This document shows positions 19,145-29,141 of a DNA stretch of 64,000 nucleotides, one piece after another. Position 1 is the first letter of the stretch; each line of letters opens with the position of its first letter. The notes below the pieces were generated by a model, which saw only the letters and a list, made by a program, of their open reading frames with translations, searched no databases and was not told the origin of the DNA. Source of the DNA: DATJCV01 sp963707665 (GTDB lineage: Bacteria; Pseudomonadota; Gammaproteobacteria; Burkholderiales; Burkholderiaceae_D). The position numbers were made by a program, and so were the translations under genes. The stretch lies in assembly GCA_963707665.1 (NCBI GenBank), contig CAVPQU010000002.1:248001-312000 (forward strand), written 5' to 3'.

Positions 19145-19642
19145 TCAGACCAGCGGCAGCGCCGTCGTGTCCTTCACTCGCTGCAGGGCGAAGCTGGATT
19201 TGACGTCCTGCACGGCCGGATGGCGCAATAGCGTTTCCATCGTGAAGCGCGAAAAATGCTCCATGTCCTCGACGTGCACGCGTAACAGGTAATCCATGTC
19301 GCCCGTCATCGCGTAGCAGGCCACGACTTCGGGCCACTGCGCTACCGCCGCGGCGAAATCGGCGCGCGGCGAACGTGTGCCGGTAGAGTTGGCAGAATCG
19401 TTTTGTTTGGCCAGGCGTACATGGACGTAGGCCAGCAGACCCAGCCCGATTTTTTCCGGCGCCAACAGCGCTACGTACTGGCGAATGACGCCAGCCTGTT
19501 CCAGGCGCTTGATGCGGCGCAAGCAGGGCGAGGGCGACAGGTTGACGCGTTCCGCGACCTCCAGATTCGACAGCCGTCCGTCCGCCTGAAGGATGGCCAG
19601 AATTTTGCGGTCAGTATGGTCTAGTTCGATAGCGGCCATCAT
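19145..19642 (-). CDS. Lrp/AsnC family transcriptional regulator
   Basis: A 165-residue feast/famine regulator. The N-terminal helix-turn-helix reads LDHTDRKILAILQADGRLS then EVAERVNLSPSPCLRRIKRL; the C-terminal RAM ligand domain contains VVACYAMTGDMDYLLRVHVEDM. It is divergent from hppD-phhA, so it most likely controls tyrosine/phenylalanine degradation in response to an aromatic amino acid, as Lrp-type regulators do beside hppD in many proteobacteria (inference). A palindromic candidate operator lies 23 bases upstream of its start. Confidence 0.93.
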   Translation of the reverse strand: MMAAIELDHTDRKILAILQADGRLSNLEVAERVNLSPSPCLRRIKRLEQAGVIRQYVALLAPEKIGLGLLAYVHVRLAKQNDSANSTGTRSPRADFAAAVAQWPEVVACYAMTGDMDYLLRVHVEDMEHFSRFTMETLLRHPAVQDVKSSFALQRVKDTTALPLV

Positions 19643-19664
19643 TCACTCCATATCAAAAATAAAA

Positions 19665-19679
19665 AGCAATAATATTGCT
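19665..19679. promoter_or_regulatory. candidate Lrp-family operator
   Basis: AGCAATAATATTGCT is a perfect 15-base palindrome in the divergent promoter region between the Lrp-type regulator and hppD. Its length, AT-rich centre and flanking AGC/GCT resemble known Lrp/AsnC sites. Assignment is by position and symmetry only. Confidence 0.5.
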
Positions 19680-19774
19680 CGTTGAATCAGTTTTGCGCAC
19701 TTCTTTGCAATTTTATGCCATGTCGTATTGTCTATACTGATGTGCTAAATATGATTCGCATCAAGGAGACAACA

Positions 19775-20893
19775 ATGGATTTCACCCCCTGGGACAACCC
19801 GATGGGCACCGACGGTTTCGAATTCATCGAATATGCCGCACCGGACCCGAAAGCGCTCGGTGCGCTGTTCGAGCAAATGGGCTTTTCCGCCATCGCCCGC
19901 CATCGCCACAAAGATGTGACCCTGTACCGCCAAGGCGAGATCAATTTCATCATCAATGCCGAGCAGGATTCCTTCGCTCAGCGTTTCGTGCGTCTGCATG
20001 GGCCGTCAATCTGTGCCATCGCCTTGCGGGTTAACGATGCGGCCTATGCCTATCGGCGTGCACTGGAATTGGGCGCCTGGGGCTTCGATAACCAGACCGG
20101 ACCGATGGAATTGAATATCCCGGCGATCAAGGGCATAGGAGATTCGCTGATTTATTTCGTCGATCGGTGGCGCGGCAAGAATGCGGCGCAGGGGGCGGGC
20201 AGTATCGGCGATATCAGCATCTATGATGTCGATTTTGTTGCGATCCCTGGGGCAGAGGCCAATCCGAAGGGTTGCGGGCTGACTTACATCGACCATCTGA
20301 CGCATAACGTGCACCGTGGCCGGATGAAGGAATGGGCTGAATTTTACGAAAACCTGTTCAATTTCCGTGAAGTGCGCTATTTCGATATCGAAGGCAAGTT
20401 GACCGGGCTGAAATCGAAGGCGATGACTTCGCCCTGCGGCAAGATCCGGATTCCGATCAACGAATCATCCGACGACAAATCGCAGATTGCCGAATATCTC
20501 GATCTGTACAAGGGCGAAGGTATCCAGCATATCGCGCTCGGCACGGACGACATTTACGCCACCGTGGAAGCGATGAAGGCGCGTCAGGTCGCGTTCCAGG
20601 ACACCATCGATACTTATTACGACTTGGTCGATCGCCGTTTGCCGGATCATGGCGAACAACTCGAAGAGTTGCGCCGACTGCGGATCCTGATTGACGGTAA
20701 CAGCAATGCCAGCCAGCGCGAATTGCTGCTGCAAATTTTCACGCAAACCGTAATCGGGCCGATTTTCTTCGAAATCATCCAGCGCAAGGGCGACCAGGGA
20801 TTTGGCGAAGGTAACTTCCGTGCGCTATTCGAATCGATCGAACTGGATCAGATCCGGCGCGGCGTGCTGAAAGATGACAGCACGGTTGCCTGA
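19775..20893 (+). CDS. hppD: 4-hydroxyphenylpyruvate dioxygenase
   Basis: Fe(II) dioxygenase that converts 4-hydroxyphenylpyruvate to homogentisate in tyrosine degradation. The 372-residue product has the two-domain extradiol fold; the iron ligands are visible in YIDHLTHNV, IQHIALGTDDIY and GPIFFEIIQRKG, and GFGEGNFRALFESIELDQ is the conserved C-terminal helix region. AAGGAGA precedes the ATG at 19775. The next gene, phhA, starts 39 bases after it and supplies tyrosine, so the pair forms a phenylalanine-to-homogentisate operon. Regulation by the divergent Lrp-type protein is likely. Confidence 0.96.
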   Translation: MDFTPWDNPMGTDGFEFIEYAAPDPKALGALFEQMGFSAIARHRHKDVTLYRQGEINFIINAEQDSFAQRFVRLHGPSICAIALRVNDAAYAYRRALELGAWGFDNQTGPMELNIPAIKGIGDSLIYFVDRWRGKNAAQGAGSIGDISIYDVDFVAIPGAEANPKGCGLTYIDHLTHNVHRGRMKEWAEFYENLFNFREVRYFDIEGKLTGLKSKAMTSPCGKIRIPINESSDDKSQIAEYLDLYKGEGIQHIALGTDDIYATVEAMKARQVAFQDTIDTYYDLVDRRLPDHGEQLEELRRLRILIDGNSNASQRELLLQIFTQTVIGPIFFEIIQRKGDQGFGEGNFRALFESIELDQIRRGVLKDDSTVA

Positions 20894-20932
20894 GTGCGAT
20901 CATCGGGCTGCCATCGAAGAGAAGGGAAAGAG

Positions 20933-21811
20933 ATGAATACCGTCATCGAAACCGAAGCGTTTTTTGCCACCGTTGCCGAAAAGTCCGACGGTGGCGCGCT
21001 ACGCGGCGACTATAGCCGGGCCGATGCGCATTACGTAGTGACCCAGGATTGGGCCGCCTATACGCCGGCCCAGCATGAACTATGGCGCCGGTTGTACCAG
21101 CGCCAGGCGCAGCTGATTCCGGGCCGTGCCTGTGATGCATTTATCAGCAGTTTGGCACGCCTGAACATCGGTGACGGCATTCCGCATTTCGAACGCACGT
21201 CCGAAGCCTTGCGCAAGGCGACCGGCTGGTGTCTGGTGGCGGTGCCAGGGCTGGTGCCGGAGCAAGTGTTCTTCGAGCATCTGGCAAATCGCCGTTTCCC
21301 CGTCACGGTTTGGCTACGCGAGCCGGCAGAATTCGACTATATCGTCGAGCCTGATGTGTTCCACGATTTTTTCGGCCACGTGCCGCTCTTGTTCAATCCG
21401 ATCTTTGCCGACCACATGCAGGAATATGGCAAGGGCGGTCTGAAAGCCCTGCGGCTGGATGGACTGGAATTACTGGCACGGCTGTATTGGTATACGGTCG
21501 AATTCGGATTAATCAAAAGCCCGCAAGGCTTGCGTGCCTATGGCGCCGGCATTTTGTCGTCCGGCGGCGAGATCGACTACTGCCTGTCCAGCCCTTTGCC
21601 GCGCCGCATACCGTTTGCGGTCGAGCGCGTGATGCGCACCCTGTACAAGATCGATTCGTATCAGGAAACCTATTTCGTGATCGATGATTTCCAGCAGCTG
21701 TTCGACGATACCGCACCCGATTTTGCGCCCCTGTATGCGCAGCTGAAGCATGTCGCACCGCTGGCGGCGAATACCTTGCTGCCGGGCGAGGTGAATCTGC
21801 CGCCCGTATAA
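20933..21811 (+). CDS. phhA: phenylalanine 4-monooxygenase
   Basis: Tetrahydropterin- and iron-dependent hydroxylation of phenylalanine to tyrosine. The 292-residue monomeric bacterial form is complete. Iron ligands are the two histidines in FHDFFGHVPLLFNPIFADHM and the glutamate in YWYTVEFGLI; VPGLVPEQVFFEHLANRRFP is another family signature. The ATG at 20933 follows GAAGGGAAAG. It is co-directional with hppD. A pterin recycling gene (phhB) was not seen next to it. Confidence 0.96.
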   Translation: MNTVIETEAFFATVAEKSDGGALRGDYSRADAHYVVTQDWAAYTPAQHELWRRLYQRQAQLIPGRACDAFISSLARLNIGDGIPHFERTSEALRKATGWCLVAVPGLVPEQVFFEHLANRRFPVTVWLREPAEFDYIVEPDVFHDFFGHVPLLFNPIFADHMQEYGKGGLKALRLDGLELLARLYWYTVEFGLIKSPQGLRAYGAGILSSGGEIDYCLSSPLPRRIPFAVERVMRTLYKIDSYQETYFVIDDFQQLFDDTAPDFAPLYAQLKHVAPLAANTLLPGEVNLPPV

Positions 21812-21844
21812 AAAAAGCGGATTCCGCATTGCTGCAGAATCCGC
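21811..21844 (-). terminator. rho-independent terminator of the EF-hand gene
   Basis: An 8-bp stem (GCGGATTC at 21817-21824 with GAATCCGC at 21837-21844) is followed on the minus strand by TTTTTT. It ends the EF-hand gene and abuts the phhA stop, so it may also weakly serve phhA. Confidence 0.75.
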
Positions 21845-21867
21845 GCTTGGCATGCAACTGGCCGCGA

Positions 21868-22404
21868 TCAACTGCGTTTGTGCTTGCTCATCATGAACGC
21901 CCGTATTTCCTCGCGCGTCAGCTTCCCGTCCTTGTTGGCATCGATCTGGTCGAAGTGCTTGACGATCCAGGATAGCTTGCCGGCTTCGGCCTCTTCGCGG
22001 GTGAGCGCACCATCGCCATTTTTATCGGCGGCCTTGAATCTGGCATCAAATTTTTCACCCCGCTTGGCGCGCATCGACTGCCAATGCGCGCGCAGCTCAT
22101 CCTTGCTTATCTTGCCGTCCTTGTTGGCATCGATCTCGTCAAAGTGTGTTGCAAGCCGCTTGTTCTTGGCTGCCTCCTCGCGGGTAATCATGCCATCGCC
22201 ATTCTGGTCCAGTTTGGCAAAATATTTATCGAAGCGCTGCTGCATCCTGGTGGTCCGATCGACGTCGGGCTTGGCCGTTGATTGGGTAGGTGGTGCGGCT
22301 GGCGCCGCCATGGGCGCTGCAGGTTGTGCGGCATCGGTTTGGGCAAAAACGGCGCCGCTGGCGAATAAGCCGGCGATGATGGTCAGGAAAAATCTCGATT
22401 GCAT
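21868..22404 (-). CDS. periplasmic EF-hand calcium-binding protein
   Basis: The 178-residue protein starts MQSRFFLTIIAGLFASG with a signal peptide ending at VFAQ, then an Ala/Pro-rich linker and four EF-hand loops: DQNGDGMITREE, DANKDGKISKDE, DKNGDGALTREE and DANKDGKLTREE. All four keep the Asp at position 1, Gly at 6 and Glu at 12, so all should bind calcium. AAGGAG precedes the ATG at 22404. It lies between the phhA and indolepyruvate oxidoreductase genes but on the other strand; a functional link is not evident. Role probably calcium buffering or sensing (inference). Confidence 0.88.
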   Translation of the reverse strand: MQSRFFLTIIAGLFASGAVFAQTDAAQPAAPMAAPAAPPTQSTAKPDVDRTTRMQQRFDKYFAKLDQNGDGMITREEAAKNKRLATHFDEIDANKDGKISKDELRAHWQSMRAKRGEKFDARFKAADKNGDGALTREEAEAGKLSWIVKHFDQIDANKDGKLTREEIRAFMMSKHKRS

Positions 22405-22663
22405 GTGAATCTCCTTAAAGTCCAAAGCCAGATGGCTTGCTGCTATTTAACTTCAAGCTCCGTGTTTGCAATATTGCATTTACCCGCTGTTACAGCTGTT
22501 ACGTTGATGCTGCGCCGCGCATTGAGAGCAGAGGCAGCCTATGCTAATGTGGCGAGCGTCAAAAAAAGCACGATTGACCCACAAGGTGAATCTGTTTGAC
22601 GGCGCAAAATTAAGCTGGCGCACGTACGCAATCCAAAGACACAATTTTTGGCCTGGAGACTCA

Positions 22664-25600
22664 ATGAACGCACCACTCGCTTCCGCCCTGCCGCTGTTGC
22701 CAAACCCACCGGCGGACGGTATTTCCCTTGACGATAAATTTACGCTGGAGCGCGGTCGCGCCTTCATGACGGGCACCCAGGCAATCGTCCGCCTACCGAT
22801 GCTGCAACGCCAGCGCGATGCTGCCGCCGGCCTGAATACCGCCGGCTACGTCACTGGCTATCGCGGTTCGCCGCTCGGCGGTATCGACCTGACCGCGGTC
22901 AAGGCAAAAAAACATCTTGATGCGCACCACGTAAAATTTCATCCAGGCATGAATGAAGACTTGGCCGCTACCAGCGTTTGGGGTACGCAGCAAGTCAATC
23001 TGTTTCCCGGCGCGCAATACGATGGCGTGTTCGGCTTGTGGTACGGCAAGGGCCCGGGCGTTGATCGCTGCGGCGACGTCTTCAAGCATGCCAACATGGC
23101 CGGCACCTCCAAGCACGGCGGCGTGCTGGTGCTGGCCGGCGACGACCATGCCGCCAAATCCTCGACCACCGCGCACCAGAGCGAACACATCCTGAAGGCC
23201 TGCGGCATCCCGGTGCTGTATCCATCCAACGTCCAGGAATACCTCGACTACGGCCTGCATGGCTGGGCCATGAGCCGCTATACCGGCTTGTGGGTGGCGA
23301 TGAAGTGCGTGACCGACATCGTCGAATCCGGCGCTGCGGTCGAGCTCGATCCGGACCGCGTGCAAATTGTGCTACCGACCGATTTCGAACTGCCGCCGGG
23401 CGGCCTCAACATCCGTTGGCCGGATGCCGTGCTGGAGCAGGAAGCGCGGATGAACAACTTTAAATGGTACGCGGCACTGGCCTATGCGCGCGCCAACAAG
23501 CTGAACCAGATCGTCTGGGACAGCCCGCGTGCCAGGATCGGCATCATCACCGCCGGCAAGTCGTATCTCGACACGCGCCAAGCCTTGGCTGACCTCGGCA
23601 TCGATGAGCAGGTCGCGCGCGATATCGGCATCCGGCTGTACAAGGTCGGCATGACCTGGCCGCTGGAAGCGGACGGCGTGCATCAGTTCGCGCAGGGTCT
23701 GGAAGAAATCCTGGTGGTCGAGGAAAAACGCCAGATCCTCGAATACCAGCTGAAGGAAGAACTGTACAACCTGAAGGATGCGGAACGGCCGCGCGTGGTC
23801 GGCAAGTTCGACGACACCGGCGAATGGAGCAATCCCGACCGTAGCGGCCATGGCGACTGGCTGTTGCCGGCGACCTACGAACTGAACCCGGCGCAGATCG
23901 CGCGCGCGATTGCGTCGCGCATCGGCAAGTACTTCGAAGGCCACCCGGTGGCGCAGCGGGTGCAGGAACGCATCGCCTACCTGGAGGCCAAGGAAGCGAT
24001 CCTGAAGGTCAGTGCCAAGCCCGATCCGGCCACGAACCGCGTACCGCATTTTTGCTCCGGCTGTCCGCACAATACTTCGACCAAGCTGCCGGCAGGCAGC
24101 CGCGCGCTGGCCGGCATCGGCTGTCACTACATGGTGTTGTGGATGGATCGCGAAACCGCGACCTTCACCCACATGGGCGCGGAAGGCGTGACCTGGGTCG
24201 GGCAGGCGCCGTTCACCAATGAAAAACACGTGTTCGCCAACCTCGGCGATGGCACCTATTTCCATTCCGGCCTGCTGGCGATCCGCGCCGCGGTTGCGGC
24301 CAAGGTCAACATCACCTACAAGATCCTGTACAACGACGCAGTGGCGATGACCGGCGGCCAGCCGTTCGACGGCCCGCTCGATCCCGGCATGATCTCGCGC
24401 CAGATCGCCGCCGAAGGCGTGCGCCCGATCATCGTCGTCACCGACGAGCCGGACAAGTATCCGGCCAACTATGCCTGGGCCGAAGGCGTGACGGTGCGCC
24501 ACCGCAGCGAGCTGGACGCGGTGCAGCGCGAACTGCGCGAAATCGAAGGCGTATCGGCCATGATCTACGACCAGACCTGCGCCTCGGAAAAACGGCGCCG
24601 TCGCAAAAAGAACGAATACCCGGATCCGGCCAAGCGCGTGGTGATCAACGAGGCGGTATGCGAAGGCTGCGGCGATTGCAGCGTGCAGTCGAATTGCCTG
24701 TCGGTCGAGCCGCTGGAAACCGAGTTCGGCCGCAAGCGCCAGATCAACCAGTCGTCCTGCAACAAGGACTTATTCGTGCGTGACCGGCTTTTGCCCGAGC
24801 TTCGTCACGGTCGAGGGCGGGCAGCTGAAAAAACCGAAGAAAGTCGCGGTGGCGCCCGCCGCCCAGGCGGGCATTGCCGCTGCGGCGTTGCCGACGCCGC
24901 TGGTGCCGACGACGGCCGAGCCGTACGGCATCCTGGTCACCGGTATCGGCGGCACTGGTGTCGTCACCGTCGGCCAGATCCTGGCGATGGCGGCGCATGT
25001 CGAAGGCAAGGGCTGCTCGGTGCTGGACATGAGCGGACTGGCGCAAAAGGGCGGTCCGGTGATGTCGCACGTGCGCCTGGCCGACCATCCGGAACAGATA
25101 CATTCCACCCGGGTCGGAACCGGTGCCGCCGACCTCGTGATCGGTTGCGATCTGATTGTCACCGCCAGCAATGACGCGCTGTCGCGGATGGGCGAAGGTC
25201 GCACGCATGCTGCCATCAATTCAAGCCGGACGCCGACCGCAGCCTTCGTCAAGAATCCGGACTGGCAATTCCCGGGCGCTGCTGCAGAGGACAATATCCG
25301 TGCCGCTTGCGGTAGCGAACATGTCGATTTCGTCGATGCCGGCAAGGTTGCCACGGCGCTGATGGGTGACGCCATCGCCACCAATATGTTCATGCTCGGC
25401 TATGCCTGGCAAAAAGGCTGGGTGCCCTTATCCGAAGCGGCGCTGCTGCGCGCGATCGAACTGAACGGCTTGTCGGTCGAGTTCAACAAGCAGGCGTTCG
25501 CCTGGGGTCGTCGGGCCGCGCACGACCTGCCGGCGCTGGAACAGCTGGCAAGTGCCAATGGCAGCGGCGGTGCGGCGCAGGTGATCGAGTTCAAGCGTGC

Positions 25601-26291
25601 GCCCAGCGTGGACGAGCTGGTTGCGCGCCGCGTCGAATTCCTGGCCGGCTACCAGAACGCGGCGTATGCGCAGCAATACCGCGACTTTGTCGAGCAGGTG
25701 CGCCAGGCTGAAGCCCGCGTGGCAACGTCGCCGAAGCTGCGCCTGACCGAAGCGGTGGCGCGCTACCTGTTCAAGCTGATGGCTTACAAGGATGAGTATG
25801 AAGTGGCGCGGCTGTATACCAGTGCTGCCGCCGGCCCCAAGTTCGAGGACAAGGTTGCCGCCCTGTTCGAAGGCGACTACAAGCTCAAATTCCATCTGGC
25901 GCCGCCGTTGTTCGCCAAGCGCGACGCCGATGGCCATCTGATCAAGCAGGAATTCGGAGCGTGGATGATGAAAGCGTTCGGCATGCTGGCACGCTTCAAA
26001 TTCCTGCGCGGTACGGCGCTCGATGTGTTCGGCTATACCGCCGAGCGGCGCCAGGAGCGACAATTGATTGCGGACTACAAAGCAACGGTGGCGTCCCTGC
26101 TGCCGAAGTTGAGTGCCGACAACCTGGCGCAGGCGGCGGCCATTGCGGCCATTCCGGAAGAAATCCGCGGCTATGGCCATGTCAAGGAGCGGCATTTGAA
26201 GGCGGCGCAGGAAAAGGAAGCGCGCTTGCTGGCTGAATTTGACCAGCGGTCGCTGTCCGCTGGCGGCGCAGCGCGCGTGGTGGCTGCCTGA
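22664..26291 (+). CDS. indolepyruvate:ferredoxin oxidoreductase, fused alpha-beta type, frameshifted
   Basis: Thiamine-diphosphate and iron-sulfur enzyme that oxidatively decarboxylates aryl pyruvates to aryl-acetyl-CoA. The N-terminal 2-oxoacid oxidoreductase domain has GYRGSPLGGIDL; the ThDP-binding part contains FCSGCPHNTSTKLP and ANLGDGTYFHSGLLAIRAA with NDAVAMTGGQP. A ferredoxin-like cysteine cluster VCEGCGDCSVQSNCLSVEP follows; the C-terminal gamma-type domain begins with GILVTGIGGTGVVTVGQIL. One extra T at about 24771 (GACTTATTCG) splits the gene; corrected text reads NKDYSCVTGFCPSF. Joined length is about 1208 residues, normal for the proteobacterial fused form. Nearness to phhA-hppD suggests a role with aromatic amino acids. 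Confidence 0.93.
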
Positions 26292-26329
26292 GGCCATGCG
26301 TTTGAATTGATGGCGAGCGTTAAACCAGG

Positions 26330-26357
26330 AAAGGCCGGCTTCTTGCCGGCCTTTTTT
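26330..26357 (+). terminator. rho-independent terminator after the indolepyruvate oxidoreductase gene
   Basis: AAAGGCCGGC (26330-26339) pairs with GCCGGCCTTT (26345-26354) across a 5-base loop, followed by TTT. It lies 39 bases after the stop and 9 bases before the opposing Wzz-like gene end, so it may act in both directions. Confidence 0.85.
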
Positions 26358-26365
26358 ACATCCAA

Positions 26366-27239
26366 TCAGGGTGTCGAGAGCCTGGTTTTTCTTTTGTGAT
26401 CACGATACAGCGCTATGCCCAGCCCCACAAAAAAACCGAGAACGGCCGCGCCTGCGAGAAACAGTGACAACTTGGGGAAATACGGCCGAGGCTCCACGTA
26501 TACCGCATCGATGATGCGGGTCGGATAGGTTCGAGACGGAGCCATCGTGTCTTGCAGTTCCGCACGCTCGACGATGATTTGACGTAGCTGCGCCTCTTTG
26601 TTCGCCAGCTGGTTGACGGCGACAATGGTCGGTGCGAATTCGATTTTCGAACCGGCTTTTTCCATGTGATCCAAAAGCTCTTGAAGCCGGGTGCGTTCGA
26701 GCTGGATTTCAGCCATCTGTTTCGCATTGTCCTCCAGTTGCGCCATCATGCGGCCGACGGTCGGGATCATCAGCTTGCTATGGGCTTCCATCAACACGCG
26801 GGCGGCCGCCGTGAGGTTCTCGCGCGCTTCGTCTGGCGAATAGCCGGCGACGGCGATTTGAATGAAATTGGTGTTCTTCATCACGGTTCCCTTCAAGCTG
26901 TGCCGGAACAGGGATGCTCGCGCCTCGTCCGGTTGATCGACCGGGATTCCGAGGCTGGTCAGTACCGTGTTGATCAATTCCCGCTGCTTCAATCTTTCCA
27001 CGGTTTGCGCGGGCGGTTCGATCAGAGTGGAACCGCGCGACCCGCCGACAGGCGTTCCCAAGGGCACTTGGCCGATTTCAATCGTGGTCAATGCTTGCCA
27101 GCGTGCCGGAAGAATCGCAAACAGCGCTGCACCGCAAGCCATTGCCAGCAGCACGCAAGCGAGCAAGGTGCCCCAGTTGCGCCGTGTGAACGCCGCTATC
27201 TGCGACAAATCAATGAATTCATTTTGGTCATCTGGGCAT
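26366..27239 (-). CDS. Wzz-like polysaccharide chain-length/co-polymerase protein
   Basis: Inner-membrane protein with two transmembrane segments flanking a periplasmic helical domain: one near the N-terminus (WGTLLACVLLAMACGAALF) and one near the C-terminus (LFLAGAAVLGFFVGLGIAL). The middle is rich in coiled-coil heptads (about residues 140-205). Pro-rich sequence precedes the second segment, as in Wzz proteins (SRTYPTRIIDAVYVEPRP). As sequenced the first usable start is TTG at 27208; deleting one C from GCCC near 27235 gives an ATG at 27239 encoding MPDDQNEFIDLSQIAAF, with GGAGG upstream, which is the more family-like N-terminus. No O-antigen or capsule genes lie nearby. Confidence 0.75.
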
Positions 27240-27772
27240 TACGAGGACAGCCTCCAGCCGTGGAGGGGCCGTTGTGGTTTCTTCGGGTGGACGTGGCGAC
27301 ATAAAAATTAACTGCGGAAAGAGAGTGAATGGCGAAGCTTTGGTGCGCTGCGAAGGGGTAAGTCATGTTGACGAAGTTTCGGATATTGCTCGAGTATCCG
27401 AGTTGTTTCTGGTCAACTGTGCCGCCGATTGGAAAAGTAGATCAATCGTTAAGCCGAAGTAGCCTCCATGGCGTGTAAGTTGGCAACTTGCATGTTAAAC
27501 GGTCTGTGCCCGAGGCAACCGTTAGTTAATAAAAAATATTGAATAGTTCCCATCAGACATCAAAAATGTTGACGAATGACAATGCGGGACTTTGAAGAAG
27601 GCATCGCGCGTACGTGACAGACGCGAAGTAGAGATGGGTCGTGCGACTATTACTTGCTATTCAGAGCGGCAACGAGACCCACTTGAATAGCCTGTGCTCG
27701 AACTGGTCTCCTGGCGCTGCCCGGGCGTTACGCCGCAGGTTGATAAGACAGATTCGATGTCTTGCACTATCG
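27240..27772. other. intergenic region between two Wzz-like genes
   Basis: About 530 bases with lower GC than the surroundings and no convincing reading frame. Short open frames exist on both strands but have no family resemblance or ribosome-binding site. A small palindrome CTCGAGTATCCGAG lies near 27392-27405. The region must hold the promoter of the downstream Wzz-like gene unless both are transcribed together. Confidence 0.45.
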
Positions 27773-29089
27773 TCACGTGCGTAAACCGATGGCTAATTCA
27801 TTCCGTTCTTCACTCAGCCCCGCCTGCATGGTATGCCGATGATGTGAGAAATGGCGGATCAACGCGTAGGAACAACCCAACAATATTCCCAGCATCAGAC
27901 CTAGCAATGCCATCATCGACACGCTGGGACTACGCTGGCTCGGCAATGTCGGTTCGGCGATAAAGCGCATCTTTTCGAAATAGAGAGCCTGGGCACGAAG
28001 GTTGTCGATTGCGATGCTGTTGTAGACGCTTTTTTCCACTTCATCGGACAAATCGAGTTTGAGTGCGTCTTTTACGCCGGGCAAATCCTTCATGAATCCT
28101 TCGCCCGACGTAGTCTTGTTCAGCAGCGCCAGAAGGTCCTCATAGTACCGTAGGTAAATGCTGCTTATCCGCTGCTTGCGCGTGATGTCGAGCAAGCTCT
28201 GATTGAGATCGGCGATTTCCGCCTCGAGCGCCACCAGCTGCGTGATCGGTGAAAGATAGCGTTGTCCCCCTTCGGCAATCGAGACCAACTGACGATGGCC
28301 CTCCTTGGCAGCCTCCGGGTAGTTATGCAGAATTTTCTGCATGTCGTTTCTTTTGGCTTGCACTTGTTGCAGCTTGTATTTGGCATCAATGATTTTGTTT
28401 TCGTATTTTCTTTGACTGGTGAGATATTCGATATGGTGTGTATGGATGCTGTCTTGGTGGCGCACCAGAATCGCCGTGTCGCGTACAAAATCACCCAATA
28501 CCTGTACGCCACGCTGCGCAGTCTGTGGATCGCGCGCCGAGACAGAAAACTTGAGTCCGGAAATCGGAGGTGTTGTGTCCGTACTGGCAGGATCCGGAAT
28601 ATTTTTCAGGTCCGCCTTGGTGACGGGGTAGATTGGCGCAATCAGGTTTTGGCTGCCTTTGCTGTCGGTCAGGGCATGCGTCATTTCTGCAAAAAGTGCG
28701 GCTTCGGCAGCGTCAAGTGTTCTGGAAAATTCCGACCATCGATTTGGCGCGGCGACGGCAACCTGCAAGCGCTTGAACTCAGGGAAGGTCTGGGCAAACT
28801 GAAAATAGCCGTCGCTTTTGAAGCTGCTCACATGCCATCCGATCCCGAGCGCGATAGCCACGCCGATGATGGTGGTCATCGCCACGATGCGCTTCGCTTG
28901 CAGAATGGTGGCGATGATTTCTCCAATCGACACATGAGTGCCATCGGGATCGGGAGCATGCAAAGTGGGCAAGGAAGGAGTGGAGTGGGCGCGCTCGAGC
29001 ATGGGGAAGGTGCTGAAAAATTGTGAAAAATAAATATTTTCATTTATACAATTCTGCGCAGTATCGCATGCCTGTTGCCACTGTTCCAA
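27773..29089 (-). CDS. Wzz-like chain-length determinant family protein
   Basis: A larger relative of the preceding protein (up to 438 residues). An N-terminal cytoplasmic part leads to a transmembrane segment (VAMTTIIGVAIALGIGWHV), a long periplasmic domain with predicted coiled coil (about residues 225-320, ending near TRKQRISSIYLRYYEDLLAL), and a C-terminal transmembrane segment (SMMALLGLMLGILLGCSYAL). The Pro-containing PTLPSQRSPS before it fits the polysaccharide co-polymerase family. The TTG at 29089 is only the longest choice; an ATG at 29002 (MLERAHSTPS) is equally possible as neither has a good ribosome-binding site. Substrate polymer unknown. Confidence 0.75.
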   Translation of the reverse strand: MEQWQQACDTAQNCINENIYFSQFFSTFPMLERAHSTPSLPTLHAPDPDGTHVSIGEIIATILQAKRIVAMTTIIGVAIALGIGWHVSSFKSDGYFQFAQTFPEFKRLQVAVAAPNRWSEFSRTLDAAEAALFAEMTHALTDSKGSQNLIAPIYPVTKADLKNIPDPASTDTTPPISGLKFSVSARDPQTAQRGVQVLGDFVRDTAILVRHQDSIHTHHIEYLTSQRKYENKIIDAKYKLQQVQAKRNDMQKILHNYPEAAKEGHRQLVSIAEGGQRYLSPITQLVALEAEIADLNQSLLDITRKQRISSIYLRYYEDLLALLNKTTSGEGFMKDLPGVKDALKLDLSDEVEKSVYNSIAIDNLRAQALYFEKMRFIAEPTLPSQRSPSVSMMALLGLMLGILLGCSYALIRHFSHHRHTMQAGLSEERNELAIGLRT

Positions 29090-29141
29090 TTTTTAAATCA
29101 TGAGCGGCCGCCAAGAATTCACACAACGGCCGTGGCCGGAA

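Noticed and set aside
27274..27462. Small plus-strand frame between the Wzz-like genes
   Set aside because: No ribosome-binding site, no family resemblance, and it overlaps the probable N-terminal promoter region of the minus-strand gene.
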